DNA of 64,000 bases from the NCBI RefSeq assembly GCF_963583255.1, contig NC_084809.1, positions 11,079,997 to 11,143,996 on the forward strand, written 5' to 3'. Origin of the DNA: Pyrus communis. Lineage: Eukaryota; Streptophyta; Magnoliopsida; Rosales; Rosaceae. The position numbers were made by a program, and so were the translations under genes. The stretch's first letter is position 1, and the number at the start of each line of letters is the position of its first letter. The notes beneath the pieces are model-generated. The model was not told the DNA's origin. It was given only the letters and a program-made list of their open reading frames with translations, and did not search any database. Shown one piece after another: positions 1 to 11,810 of the stretch.

Positions 1-1
1 G

Positions 2-250
2 GAAGAACGTGCGGCCTTGCAAAGATACCTGTCTACAGAATTTGAAATGAAGGACCTTGGATCCCTGAAATATTTTTTAGGGATTGAGGTGTCGAGAAGC
101 AGACTTGGAATTTTCTTGTCTCAGAGGAAGTATATTATTGATTTGTTGCACGAAACTGACATGTCATCTTGTCAGCCAGCAACTAAACCATTAGAAGAAG
201 GATTAAAGCTTAATGTTGATCATAATCAAGTACCAGTTGACAAAGGGTAG
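2..250 (+). pseudogene. Ty1/copia reverse transcriptase C-terminal fragment, cut by window edge
   Basis: The frame is open from the window edge to a TAG at 248-250. It carries the typical copia RT tail: FEMKDLG followed by KYFLGIEV, then FLSQRKYI and a stretch ending PVDKG. In intact elements this tail continues into the RT-RNase H linker. Here it stops and the following sequence loses similarity. It is therefore a truncated, inactive retrotransposon fragment; the upstream part lies outside the window. The copia RT identity is clear from the motifs, but which lineage it belongs to is not. Confidence 0.85.
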
Positions 251-1840
251 ACTTAATTGAACACACATTATATGCTTGTTCTCTATGTTTTCACTATGTT
301 CCAATACTTCATAATATATATGTTATTCTATTTTGTAGTTTATGATGAAATTGTTTATATTTTAAGTATAAACTAACACTTATTTACAAGAAATATAATA
401 GATTTACAAAAATCCACCTAGTCTGCCTAACTGCCTAAGAACTAGGCGCCATCCCGTTGCCCGACTAACGCCTAGCATCTTTTAGGATCCAGAGACAAGC
501 GCTTTCGACACACGTTTTTGTTGAGCTTATTTTGTAATTTATTCCAACCATCTATTTTTTATGTTTTACTTTAAAGGTCAAGTCTACCAAAATCACCCAA
601 ATCGGCTACCATATGAATGTTAGATTAAATTTAGTGCTTTTTTTATTTTTTATTTTTAGAACTATATTCGTTCATTTTCTTCACTGCAAATGAATGTCTT
701 AGTGGTTTTGGATCTAATGTTTTTTGTAAGAATGGTCTTTGAATGATATACTAAAAAATAGACGATTCAAATCGTTGAAACACATTACAACATGAACTTC
801 ATAACAATGTGTGTCAGAAACATGTGTTGATCACCTATATATGTGTGTATTATAATTTTCAGTATTTGCATATAGAGTACACTAACCACAAACAACTATG
901 TACTTTAGACCAAATAAAAATGCAACAATTTGCAATACATCAAGGTATTGTATACATTGTCGCATGCATAAATTTACTTTGGACCGTAAGATATGATAGT
1001 TTCATTCAGATTGTTTAAACTTAAACACTAATTTGAAAAGAAAAAAAAAATTGTCACATGCATTGGTACATTGACATGTATGCAAGCCTAATGAGAATAT
1101 CAGCAAGCCAGTTGTCTTGGCTTTTATCATGATCAACTTGAATTGATCCAGCGTAAAGTTTCCTCTTGATTGTTTGAATTTCAATCCATTGAAGTATCAT
1201 AGCCGATGCTTCTCGACATAAAACCAAAAAGCAGTAGCATGATGAGGATCTGTCTACCTAAAACCGAAGCATAACCAATGTTTATGTACTCAGGTAATTA
1301 ATCCGTTTGATAAAAGCAACTTAGCTGGAAAACTTTCCCTTATTGGGAAAGTGCTTTGTACCCATGGGGAATGATATAACGTGGTTCTTATCACTGGGTA
1401 TTTTGTTTTTCATGCCTCATAAAATCATAGTGCCCCTGAAATTTTTTTTTTTTTAAATCTAAAGTGATAAAAATAATGGAATTTTTCGTCTCTGATTTGA
1501 AGTCATGTGTTTGATTCTCCATTCTCAATATCAATAAGAGCAAATAGGTGTGAGTTTTGGTGAACATATTGTGTTGAGAATATGAATCCTATATCAGGAA
1601 GGAAGAAACCTTGCATGCAATCGCAGAGCCATTAAGGAACCATAATAGTCATGACCCTTATCCGGCAATTTTTTTTTCCTTTTCATGTTTAGGGACATAG
1701 CAGCTAGTTAGTGCATGAAGTATTAGTTAAAGAACATAGAATGTCAGACAATAAGGTAAGCCTCAATGAATCTCATTTATCTCAGAGGCATGTGAATTGT
1801 ATGGAATATAAGTATTAATTACTTGGGAGATTATTCTTAT
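251..1840. other. Intergenic, AT-rich, no gene seen
   Basis: No coding frame with recognisable content is visible. Around 1480-1620 there is a tRNA-promoter-like string (GTTTGATTCTCC) and a stretch resembling the 'GAGTATCAATCCTATATCAGG' type sequence that recurs at 63410-63916. This may be an old SINE or LTR scrap, but it is too diverged for me to call. Confidence 0.5.
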
Positions 1841-2369
1841 AAGATATTATCTAAGGTTCTGGCAAACCGTCACAAGCCTATCCTGCCAAGTTTAATTTCT
1901 CCCATGTAGAATGCATTTGTGATAGGAAGATAGATTCATGACAATGTTGGCATTGCTCACAAGGTATTCTACTTTCTTAAGCTCAGAAAGAATAAATGAA
2001 AGCTCGAGCGTGGAATCAAGCTTGATATGCAAAAGGCTTATGATCGAGTCGAATGGGACTTTCTGGAGGCAGTGATGGAGAGGATGGGGTTTGATGGCAG
2101 CTAGGCAACACTTGTGATGAACTGTGTAAAAACAGTTGACTATTCGGTTATTGTCAACAGCTAACCGTGAAGAAGATTCTACCCCTCACGGGGCCTTTGA
2201 CAGGGTGATCCACTATCACCATACCTTTTTCTCCTTGTTAGCAAGGTTTTGTCAAGGCTCATTCAGGGGGCTGTGGAGTCGAGACAACTTGAGGGGATTC
2301 AAATGAGTCCTAACTCCCAATGGACCTACTATTTCTCACATTTTTTTTGCCGACAACACGTTACTCTTC
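1841..2369 (+). pseudogene. LINE reverse transcriptase core, catalytic residue lost
   Basis: Frame 1841 reads KILSKVLANRHKPILPSLIS, the finger region of plant LINE RTs. After two stops it continues to the motif A region [15 protein letters not shown] near 2018-2060, where the catalytic Asp is kept. Motif C, normally FADD, reads FADN at 2346-2357 in the string ISHIFFADNTLLF, so the second catalytic Asp is Asn. Between them the frame is broken by stops at 1907, 1931 and after MGFDGS. The domain identity is secure; activity is excluded. Confidence 0.88.
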
Positions 2370-2579
2370 CTTTGGGCCGAGAAAGAATCATGTAGCAATT
2401 TTGTCCAAATCCTCTACTTCAGGCTAACAGGTAAACATGTAAAAATCTAGTGTCTTTTTTTGGGTTAATGTCCCACGGGATCTTCCTACAGAGCTTGGGG
2501 ATACGTTAGGTATTCCCATAGTGGGGGACCCTGGCACCTATCTGGGCCTGCGGGCAATCTGGGGGAGGTCCAACAAGGT

Positions 2580-4467
2580 TTGGCCTATGTGAAAAGAAGA
2601 ATTTTGCAGAAGATCCAAGGATGGAAGCAGAGTACTCTTTCCCAAGCCGGTAAGAAGGTTACGTTAAAAGTCGTCGTGCAAGCAATCCCTTCCTACCCTA
2701 TGAATATTTTCAAGTTCCCTGCTACCGTGTGTAAGGACTTGGACTCTCTTATTGCTGGTTTTTGGTGGGGGCAAAGTAATGGAGAGAATCGTATTCACTA
2801 GGTTTGCAGAAAAATCTTAGGCTTACCGAAGCTAAGTGATGGAATAGGGTTTCGCAACTTTCAGGCATTTAACGATGCTTCATAGCTAAACAATGCTAAA
2901 GGATTATTTAGGAGCCTAACTTGCTATGGGCTAAAGTTCTTAAGGCTTGATGCTTCCCTAACTCTTCATTCCTAAATGCAACACAAGGCTTTTGGGCTTC
3001 TTGGGCTTGGATTAGCTTACTGGGTGGTAGAGATATTTTGTTAGAGGGGGCCCATTGGCAAATTATGAATGGTAGCAATGTTAGAATTAGAACGGATAGG
3101 TGGCTGCCCTCTCGCCCGTGTGGTCACCCTATCCCAATCTGTGATGGGTCAGTTACCAAGAACACGAGGGCGACCTCTCTTATTTGCCAAACCACTAGGA
3201 ATTGGGACGTAGAATTCCTAAGGCCCTTCATATCCGACCATGAGCTCTTTACGATTATTGATACCCATATTGGTGATCCCATGAAATTGGATCAATTGGT
3301 ATGGCCTAACGAGAAAATGAGGCATTTACTCTATCAAATTCGGTTATCACTAGAAGCATTCCAGATTAAAGGCTATTACCAGACGTCGGCCCTCTTCCTC
3401 CATCTCTGTCCCCAAATAGGTTTGGAAATTTATTTGGAAGCTTCACACCCCTCAAAAAATTCGCCATTTCATGTGGAGGGCGTTGCATCGAGCCCTGGCT
3501 ACCATGGCAAGCCTTTTCCAAAGAAGATCATCTATCTCCCCAATGTGCCATCTTTGTTTGGATCATGTGGAATCTATTTTTTCTCCCCAATATGCCCTCT
3601 TTGTTTGGATCATGTGGAATCTGTGGAACATATGCTTCTTGTTTGTCCTTGGGTGGAGCTTGTATGGTTTGGGGGCATCTTTAACTTTCGAATTGATCGT
3701 GCTAGGTTTACCACTTTGGGTACTTGGCTACTTTCTCTTATTAATTTGGACATGTCATCCACTTTGGATAAGGAGATTATTCTTTCGCATGTTGCCTTCA
3801 CTTGCTGGTACATTTGGAAGGCCCGGTGTAATTTCTTTTTTAACCATGGGCCCACCTTTCCAAATCATGTCTTTCTTGCAATCTCCTTCTTGTCTACTGC
3901 TTTCTTGGAAGCCAATAGGGAGGTGCACGTGGGACTGAAAGTGGTGCAGTTTGCAAATTCCCCGACTTTTTCTCATTAGATTCTTCCCTGCACCATTTTT
4001 GTAAAGTTTAACGTTGATGCAAGCTGGGATCCGGCCACTACCATTGGGTTTGTTGGGGTTGTTGCAAGGGATCAAGATTGGTGTTTAATTGTGGCTAAGA
4101 GGTCAAGAATTAAGACATATGGAGTGGCAGTGGCTGAACCTTTGGCTATGATGGGTAGCTGCGAACTTGCGGTGCAACTGGGCTTTGGGTGATAATTGAG
4201 ACTAACTTAAATGAGACTATCTAGTGTTTGTATGGTTCTCCTTTGAATGGCAGTTCGGAGGCTTTTCCTACCCTGGTTAAAATATTGCGGTTTGGGGAGT
4301 CTTTCCAAGCTTGTCGCTTGTATTGGATCCCGAGATCAGCCAACATGGCGGCGGATCGTTTGGCATCGCGTACGAATATGAAGATGTGTGATTTCACCTG
4401 GGTCAATCGGCCCCCATCCTCGTTGGTTCATGTTCTCAATAATGATAGGCTGCCACGTCCTCCTTAA
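2580..4467 (+). pseudogene. LINE thumb, zf-RVT and RNase H remnants
   Basis: 2580-2801 reads VKRRILQKIQGWKQSTLSQA and FWWGQ, the RT-connection region of plant LINEs. 3038-3979 is one open frame of 313 aa starting with ...HWQIMNGSNVRIRTDRWLP and containing CPLCLDHVESVEHMLLVCPW, the zinc-binding zf-RVT motif (CxxC, H, C). From about 4005 the reading KFNVDASWDP...VGVVARD marks RNase H, and 4228-4467 gives YWIPRSANMAADRLAS, its C-terminal motif. Stops and frame changes between these parts make it a pseudogene. It has no role beyond the mobile element. Confidence 0.85.
3536..3629 (+). repeat. 47-bp tandem duplication inside the LINE
   Basis: The string starting CTCCCCAAT at 3536 is repeated at 3583 with few differences. 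Both copies include TTTGTTTGGATCATGTGG. The duplication doubles the first half of the zf-RVT zinc motif, and because 47 is not a multiple of three it shifts the frame between copies. Confidence 0.85.
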
Positions 4468-4651
4468 TTTTTAGTTGGTGGTGTATGGGGTAACGTCTTA
4501 GCAATCATTTCAGTGTCCTTCCCAGTTGTAACCCATGCATTGCCTTTTATTTGAAGTTTTCTTTTTGTTTGCCTCTCCATGGGCCTTCGTTGTTCCTTTG
4601 GCGTTTGCCTAGTAATGTTATTCCTAGTTCACCAAAAAAAAAAAAAAAAAA

Positions 4652-5100
4652 TTACATATTTGAAGAGATATACATGCACAAACTAGAAAACCAAAGACAT
4701 ATAATGGTCATCAAATTACACGAACAAAGAGTCTAAAGCTACATAACCCCATCCCCTCTCCTCCTTTCTCACTTTTTCTTGTCTTTCTCTCTATAAAAAA
4801 ATCAACACCAGATATTGACTTGACTTAATCATAAGCGTTCCAACAGAAGATGACTGGAAAGAAGGAAAAATGGGAGAGGAAAGAATCCGGATCCGGGTTT
4901 AATGCCTTCCAAAGCTTCCCACATAATTAGAATTTATGCCATGTTCAGTCGATGGCTGGCCAGATGGCTCGTTTTAGCCCTCTGGCATTCCAAGATTCTC
5001 TAAGATATTAATATTTTAATGAACAATACAGGGCCATATTTGCTTCCTTCTTCAACCAAGGGCCAAAGGGCCAGATGGCTAGTTTTAGCCCTATCACAAA
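4652..5100. other. Spacer with a repeated GGCCAGATGGCT segment
   Basis: No gene is visible. A segment containing GGCCAGATGGCTCGTTTTAG near 4960 recurs near 5070 (GGCCAGATGGCTAGTTTTAG). This suggests an older relative of the adjacent MITE or an outer boundary larger than the one I annotate. Confidence 0.5.
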
Positions 5101-5650
5101 ACACCGTCTCCAACCGAGGACCATAGGGCCAAACATAATTTATTATTTAAAAACTACAACTTAAATGTTGTTAAATGTTTTTTTTTAACAAATATGAAAA
5201 ACTAGAAATGTTTTTAATAATTTGTTAAATGTTGTTAAAAACTACAAATTTTGTAAAATAAAAGTTATAGGAAAAAAATAGAATTAAAAAAAAATAAAGA
5301 ATAGAAGTTATAGGAAAAATTTCGTAAATAAAAAATAATAATAAAACTGTAAAAAAAAAAAATCAAATCAATCATGTCGGTTATAACCGACAGGATTGAT
5401 TTGAATTCTGGTCAGCCCCGCAACCAGCCCTCCAGCCCTCTCCGATTTAGTGGGGCCCTCTCAAATTAACCGACAGGATTGATTTGAATTTTGGTCAGCC
5501 TCGCAGCCAGCCTTCCAGCCCTCCAGTCCTCTCTGATTATGTGGGGCCCTCTCAAATTCCACAATCCTCCCGCCTAGCCCTCGGTTGGAGACGATTTTCG
5601 GGCTACTTTCGGCCCTCTGACCTTCTGGACCCTTCGGTTGGAGATGACCT
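5101..5650. mobile_element. MITE with CCGTCTCCAACCGAGG-type terminal inverted repeats
   Basis: The left end ACACCGTCTCCAACCGAGG (5101-5119) matches the reverse complement of the right end CCTTCGGTTGGAGATGACCT (5631-5650). A second, slightly better partner for the left end lies at 5578-5592, so the exact right boundary is uncertain. The interior has no coding capacity and holds a perfect-centre palindrome and a tandem repeat. I could not fix a target-site duplication. This is a non-autonomous DNA transposon by structure; the superfamily is unknown. Confidence 0.65.
5361..5549. repeat. 23-bp-arm palindrome followed by 83-bp tandem duplication
   Basis: 5361-5383 and 5384-5406 are inverted copies with two mismatches and no loop, centred on GGTTATAACC. 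The right arm is also the start of an 83-bp unit (5384-5466, TAACCGACAGGATTGATTTG...) that is repeated from 5467 with several substitutions. Both units run into AGCCCTC and TGGGGCCCTCTCAAATT. The structure sits inside the MITE described above. Confidence 0.85.
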
Positions 5651-7064
5651 TAATTGTTTAGCTGTAAGCCGGGTAGTCCATAAATTGCACAAAGGCATTT
5701 CCCATTGAGACAGGTATACCCTATAAATGTGGGGCATGGTTCACATGTCTCACTAGGTCTCTGCAACTGCAAGGCATTTGTCATTTCAACTTAGTCTTTC
5801 TTTTCTGTGTTTGTTGTTTTGTTGGACCAATGTGACTTTGTTTGGGATGGCGATTTCCCCGCCATTCCCTCTAGACCTTACACCTAATGGGAGCAAGAGG
5901 AATATGTAAAGCACTATCCATGACTTTTATTGTTCTATTATTGGTTGGGTAACTATTCGAACATTGCAAATCATTTGTAACTTGCACTTACCATGGTGGG
6001 TATAATTCTATGTAGTGCGGGGTTTAGGAAAAATTCTTGGGTGTCAAACTTTTTGGACAACAATGACACGTAAATTTTCAATGCCGTATTTTGTCGAACA
6101 ATTGGTGGACTATAGTGATTTGTCGATCAATTGCGCGATTGTAGACAGATGCTGCCAACAGGGAGTATGTTAACAGATGTTGACAACTTTCGAGCGAGTG
6201 TCAACATACGCAGGAAAGTACGTCCGATAGATGCGTACAACAACGCACACAAAGCGATGTCGAATGTTGTCGAGTCTCACTCAAACATTTGATCGAACAC
6301 CTTATGTGTACAAAGTAGTTACCACCTAGACGACTAGAGGGTCATCGGATGTAAGCGCCAATAATATTTCTAGGCCACCATAGGGTCAATTGACCTCGTT
6401 GATCCCAATGTTGATCTGCAAGTAATTTTATATTACGTCGGTCCAAAATGATTCTTTTTTATTTATTTATTTAAAAGCAATATTGAGATCTTGAAGAATC
6501 GAACTTAAAACTTGAATGCAATATAAATATTCTTAGTAACTTGAGTTCCAAGCTCTTTGTGTTATAAAATGATTCTGTACACCATATTAGGTAGGTCATT
6601 ACCATCTCTACATGTTGAATCTACTTGTGCAGGAACATAGATTGGCACTACAATTTGTCAATTTAAATCACATTCCAATCAAGCCTATGAATTTATTCTA
6701 TTTGTGGAGGGAAGAGATGGAAGGTGATGATACGAAGCAGTTTCGAATTTTGTGACCCAGCTACTTCGGCCTAAAAAACATCCTGGAGGCGCATCCCAAA
6801 TTTCCTGCAATTTCAGAATGGCCAGACACGTCCAGAAAAAAGGGCCAAACTGGACTCGCATAAGGCTCACTAAGCAGAATTAAACAACTTCCTCCAGTAA
6901 CGTGTTAATTTAGTTTCTCTGCTCAATTAGTAATAGTAGTAGTACTAGCAAGTTGGCCGCTCGTAGCCACGAGATCTAATCCTCTGAGCTACACGCTATG
7001 CCCCTTCCCGTATCTCTTGAATATAATCACGAGATTTCTAGAGATCGTCACGACTCACGAATCC

Positions 7065-7065
<1 letters not shown>
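5651..7065. other. Intergenic, no gene seen
   Basis: I see no frame with recognisable content and no clear repeat structure. Minus-strand open frames near 6700-6870 have no domain I recognise and no start or splice context, so I do not call them. Confidence 0.5.

Positions 7066-7096
<31 letters not shown>
7066..7096. repeat. (GA)n microsatellite
   Basis: An uninterrupted AG dinucleotide run of 31 bp follows ATCCT. Confidence 0.97.
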
Positions 7097-7098
<2 letters not shown>

Positions 7099-7489
7099 AC
7101 CATTAGAGCGAAGGCCACGTAATTAGATCCAAATCTTCGGCAGCAGCTGGCATTCTTTTTTTGGTACTTTCCTAACATTGTTGCCTTTCGACACTGAAAG
7201 ATCCCGATTCCACATGATAAGGGTTTCAAAAGGCATCGGACAAGTTCTAAGTGTCTCCAAGTTGACATATCACATATGATTAGACTGTTGATTAAGATTA
7301 GATTATGATAATCCTTTCTTTTACTACCACATTGATTTAAATCGTATTCATTTTCAATTTTTTATCAAAGTTCTTGGATATTAATAACATCATTAATTAT
7401 TTCAATAATAAATTTTTTTTTAATTTCTAAATATATTCATTTAATGTTAAAAATGTTACAATTAGTATATTTATATTTATGACTAAATT

Positions 7490-8010
7490 TTTTTATCATA
7501 TATTTTTAGTTTTAGTTTGTACCCATTTTTAATTTGTAATTCTTTTTTAATTTGTACGAATTTTCTTTTCAGTTTTAATTTGTACCCATATATTAATTTC
7601 TTTTTGTGCCCATATTTTTTAAAGTTTATTTGTATTTGTACCCATATATATATTTTTTTATTTGTACTTTTTAGTTTGCTAAATGTACCCATGCTAATTA
7701 TATGTACCCATTCATGTAAAACTTTTTAATCTTAAAATGCACTCATTCTTAAATATACCAATTTGTTATATGTAAAATGTACAATTTTTTATATAAAATC
7801 TATTCAATTTTTTTCTAATCCATTTTTAAACTTATATGGGTACATTCTTTTTTCTTTGATTTTAAAATGTATCCATGTCAAGTTTAATCGAAGAAATTTA
7901 CTAATGTTATTAAGCCTAATATCTTTCTTTTTTTTTTCTTTTTTTTTTTTGTTATTTTGAAGAATGTGCCCATGTTTTGATACAATTAATTTTTTGGTTA
8001 ATTTTGATGA
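7490..8010. repeat. AT-rich tract with recurring TTTGTACCCAT words
   Basis: The word GTACCCAT, or a near variant (GTGCCCAT, GTATCCAT), appears about ten times at irregular spacing between about 7518 and 8020, separated by T-rich filler such as TTTTTAATTTGTAATTC. The open frames here on both strands are low-complexity by-products. Such word repeats are typical of decayed minisatellite or transposon subterminal sequence, but I do not recognise the family. Confidence 0.7.
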
Positions 8011-9939
8011 ATGTACCCATGTTTATTACACACACACACAATAGTATATTTATATTTTAATGTTTTTAATCCCACAAATTATGGTTTTTTTATTTAAAAT
8101 CTCATTTATATAATTTTTAATTTAAAAAATATAGTAACGTATATAGAAATAAATTACCACATTAATTTCAGGGACCTTGGTAAAAAATTAAAACCAACAA
8201 GGTTTCGATCAAAGAATATTCATAACTAAGGACCGCATCTGAAATCTCCTTTTGATAAAATATCAAAATTACGCCTAATAATCTCCGCCTTCCCTGAAAA
8301 TGCAGGCCACCTAGCCATAGGAGGTCACTGTAAACCTTGTCACTTAGAAGATGACGACGTGTACCATCGTTTTCGGCCCCAGTTCCCTCCCACTTGTAAC
8401 ATTTGACGTCGGTTTTGAGCCTTTACCAAATGCAAAGAAATTGACATGGATATTTCTGCATGCATGCTTGTTACTTCAACATGATCTCTTCCATTTGTGT
8501 ACAACTCTGAGGAATCCAAGTCGTCGATAACTACTACTACTACTACTAGCTATAACAAGGCCAAGCTTTTCAGGGACGCATGCGTAACCTCAATGTCTAT
8601 CCTTTTTCGGATAACAACAAAACATCTCCATCATATATATTCCTCTCTTATCCGTCGTGGCCATAAAAAAAAAAATGCAAGATGCATGTACTAATTATCC
8701 CTAAGTTAAACTTCGTATTATATTTAAATTTAAGACATCTGAGATTAGAAATCACCCTATATCGTTTGGTGTTTTATATAAACCAACATACTGATTAAAA
8801 TAATGATAAAGTGACATACATAAATGAAAAAGCAAATGAACAGTCTGCCTAATTTGTGTCCTAGTAAGGTAAATGAAAAAGCAAATGAACAGTTTGTCTA
8901 ATTTGTGTCCAAGTAAGGCGTATCTTTTAATTTGGTTTCCCTGTATATGCATGGTATTCGGGGGATGACAACTTAAAGTGCGGTTGCAGGAAAATCGGGT
9001 GGCATGGGAGTTGCAGTCGCAAGAAGATGAACTAATATTGGTCATGGTTGTTACAAACTTGGGTGCACTTGCCTTAAAATAAAGTAGCATATGTGGACAA
9101 GGCTTACCCATATCTATACATATAACATAATATGTGAAGTATATTTTTCCAATCAGTGCCCACCTACTGAATATTAGTCAGTGGCAAAGATGGATATGCC
9201 CTCACTTAAATTGATTCTTATTTCGTTGAAGTTATTGGTTCCTACTTTCATTTTACAAAAAAGAAAGAAGCAAAGTTTTTTTCATGTGTTTTTCTTTTAC
9301 TAAAAGCCACTTTTAGTGTGAAACCTATAGCTTGGTGTTTTCTTTGTCTTTAGAAGGCGTTGTATAAGATAGAATTGACAGTGTTTTGTGTCACTTCTGT
9401 TTTGTTTTTGTCTGTGATGATATTTCAGGCACCGTGTTTTTAGTTTTAGAGTTCATTCAGAAGTGTTTTTAAAATACTTAAAAAAACTTTTAGAGAAAAT
9501 ATTAGGATTCATTTGCAAGAAGCATTTTAAGTGCTTTTGGATGATTCATTTGCATATTTTTTTTTTTTACTAAGGATTGTTTCAGAAAAGATCTTCGTCA
9601 AAATCCACTTTAAGCCATTATAAAAGCAACTCCAAATAGGTCCTTAATTTTTTTTTTCTAATACAATGATATAGTTATTCTAAAAGGTGGAAATAAGATT
9701 TCGGACTCGCGATTCACGAAATTCAAATTTAAGATCTCTTATTTACACATGAAAAATAATACGACTAGGCCGTAACAATAAGTGACTAAATTCTGTGTTT
9801 TTAAATTTAGTTTTGCTCTTAATAGCCACTTAAGTTTGATACCATCTTCGGATGTGTGAATAAAACATCTATTGAACAAAAGAAATTAAATAATATTTTT
9901 TGTATAAACATAGGTTGTCTCATATTATTGGCTATATTA
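8011..9939. other. Intergenic, old repeat debris
   Basis: There is a short (AC)n run near 8030, an (ACT)n run at 8530-8548, and from about 9290 to 9640 a T-rich stretch with repeated 'AAGTGCTTTT' words that resembles decayed hAT-like MITEs. No gene is visible. A stretch at 9650-9790 resembles, on the minus strand, the SINE family seen at 18173 and 26898, but is much more diverged. Confidence 0.5.
8822..8919. repeat. 49-bp tandem duplication
   Basis: AAATGAAAAAGCAAATGAAC begins at 8822 and again at 8871; the two 49-bp units differ at only a few positions. The unit lies within an unconvincing minus-strand open frame. Confidence 0.93.
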
Positions 9940-10640
9940 AGTTGGTAAGACCTAAATATAATAAAAAAAAACTAGTTAATTTAGAGAGAACCTTCCCAAA
10001 TTAACATGGCTCCGATCATATGGTGGCTTTCAATTCACTATTGTATATATAAATATTGAAGAGGACAATTCGAAATATATAATAGTTCAACTGGGTATGC
10101 AAGTTGTCTTCAAGTGGTACCAATATGAAGAAATAAAATAAACAAATAAAAGGGATTATGCCGAGTTGGGCAAAAACTATTGTGATTATGTGTTAAATTT
10201 GTCATTTGATCAACGTTGTGACTTTAAATAATAGTAAAATATGTATAGCTTTGGTTTTGGTCTGATTATGGCTTTGATTACCGGCTTTGGTTTTAGTTTT
10301 GGTTTTGGGCTCTTGGTTTTGGATTAGAGTAATAAATAATTTGGACGCCAAAAAGAAAAAAGAAACGTACAATTCGTAGTTAGTCATTCAACTAATGAGA
10401 TTAATAATTGATCGACATGTGACTTTAAACAATAATAAAATATGTATAGCTTTGGTTTAGGTCTAATTCTGGTTTTGATCATCGGCTTTGGTTTTGGTTT
10501 TGGTTTTGAGCTTTTGGTTTTGAATTAGCGTACCAATTACTTTGGACGCCAGAAAGAAAAAAGAAACAGATAATTTATAGTTTGTCATTCAACTAATAAG
10601 ACTAATAATTCATCTCTTACTGAAATTGGTATTAGGTGAA
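9940..10640. repeat. Segmental duplication, copy A (partner 27070-27760)
   Basis: From CCCAAATTAACAT near 10000 through AAGGGATTATGCC and TTTGGACGC to AACTAATAAGACTAATAATT the sequence matches 27070-27760 in the same order and orientation. The partner carries extra sequence near 27150 and a MITE at 27507-27674. The region has no coding content. The uninterrupted AAATAATT at 10334-10341 is the empty counterpart of that MITE. Confidence 0.85.
10201..10605. repeat. About 201-bp tandem duplication with GGTTTT-rich core
   Basis: GTGACTTTAAA at 10218 recurs at 10419. Both units continue with TATGTATAGCTTTGGTTT, a run of TTTGGTTTTGGTTTT words, TTTGGACGCCA and the AGTCATTCAACTAAT end. The partner copy near 27390-27750 has only one unit, so the doubling happened after the segmental duplication, or one unit was lost there. 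Confidence 0.88.
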
Positions 10641-11300
10641 ATATCTTACAATTAAAATTTTAACTTTGCAAAGTAGACTAGTCAAATGAGTTAGTCAACT
10701 AGTTACAAGTTTGTCAGTAGAAATCAAATAGGTGTTGCATTGGTCTTCAATTAGTCAATGGTTTAGTTGTTCGCGTATTTACAGTTGCAAGAACCAAATT
10801 CAATTGACTAGTACGTCTAACTAGTTAGAGACTGCTCAGATTTGTCTCCCAACACCAAATTCCAAATTTGAACACATTTACACATCTGTTCATTACGCAA
10901 AGAACAATGACAAAGCAACTGTGAATTAAAGTATACTAGGTTGACTAGTCAAACTCACCAGTCAACTAAGTACAAATTTATTAGTTAACTAATCACAAAT
11001 CTATCAATCCAACTTAGTTTGCTACAAGTTATTCGCGTCAATAACAATTCAATTTATTACTTATAATATGCAGTGTAAACTTAATCCTAAAAACATATCA
11101 AATAACAATCCATATGATGCATGTAACATATGCAATAAATAAGATATGTGGACAACTGTAAGTAACAAGGAACACAAAGAAATTAAACTCTGAAAGGTTG
11201 ACTTGTTAGAGAACTAGTCAGCTAGGTATGAGTTTCCCAGTTATGAGAAGCACAACTCCAATAAAATGAACTTGACTCGTATGTTTGACAAGTCAAAATC
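10640..11300. repeat. Cluster of GACTAGTCAA / TTGACTAGT words
   Basis: The palindromic word TTGACTAGTCAA, its halves, and variants (AGTCAACTAG, AGTTAACTAATC, TTGACAAGTCAA) occur at about 10676, 10700, 10803, 10940, 10965, 10982, 11200 and 11285. No coding frame is convincing here; 11266-11481 is open but unrecognisable. The role is unknown. Confidence 0.6.
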
Positions 11301-11394
11301 CACCCAAATGTCTCTCACAATACAAAATCACAAGGAAATACATTATCACACAGCAGTTCAGTTATCAAATCCATTAATACAGCACGGTGACAAC

Positions 11395-11810
11395 TATTTT
11401 GCCAAGTTAGCGTTTTATGTTTTTGTTAAAAATTCTTTAAATTGCAGACCTCTTGAATGTCATATTGAATGTTTTCTTTAATATTTGTATCAGTTATTAA
11501 TTTTATCATAAAACCACTAACGTTTCGTCTATAAAAAAAATAAATAAAAAATAAAAAAAAACTAATAATTCTTGAATTTATGTTAACTAAGGGCTCCGCG
11601 ATGTTTATAGATTGAATTTAACAAGTTAGTTAATTTAATATATTCTTTTTGTCAATTTCCTATAATCTTTGACACCGATGTACTGAGAACAAGAAATTGA
11701 TTGATTTATCCGAACTTAAGAATTAGAACATTACACAGGCTTATCAATATATTGTTAAAGCTTCATTACATAAAATGAAAAGTACTTCAAATAAGTTTTT
11801 AAATAAAAAA
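11395..11810. repeat. Segmental duplication, copy B (partner 17832-18395)
   Basis: From TTTTGCCAAGTTAGCGTTTT through TTCTTGAATTTATGTTAA, AAGTTAGTTAATTTAATAT, and ACTTAAGAATTAGAACATTA to GGCTTATCAATAT the order and spacing match 17832-18395. The partner is interrupted by a SINE at GGCTTATCAATATG; here the site (11739-11750) is intact. Confidence 0.85.

Larger units (their letters stand above)
1841..4651 (+). mobile_element. 5'-truncated L1-type LINE ending in poly(A), inactive
   Basis: Read in order on the + strand this stretch has a LINE reverse transcriptase (from 1841), a CCHC-like zf-RVT domain (about 3040-3660), a plant-type RNase H domain (about 4000-4440), and an A tail at 4634-4651. 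That is the domain order of plant L1-clade non-LTR retrotransposons. ORF1 and the endonuclease are missing, as expected from 5' truncation during target-primed insertion. Several in-frame stops (for example 1907-1909) and frame changes show it is dead. I could not identify a convincing target-site duplication. Confidence 0.9.

Noticed and set aside
3471..3938. 155-aa + frame overlapping the LINE frame
   Set aside because: Shadow of the LINE reading frame opened by the 47-bp duplication.
8752..9111. 119-aa minus-strand frame
   Set aside because: Contains the translation of a 49-bp tandem repeat and no recognisable motif.
11266..11481. 71-aa + frame
   Set aside because: No domain, and its end overlaps a segmental duplication whose partner does not keep the frame.
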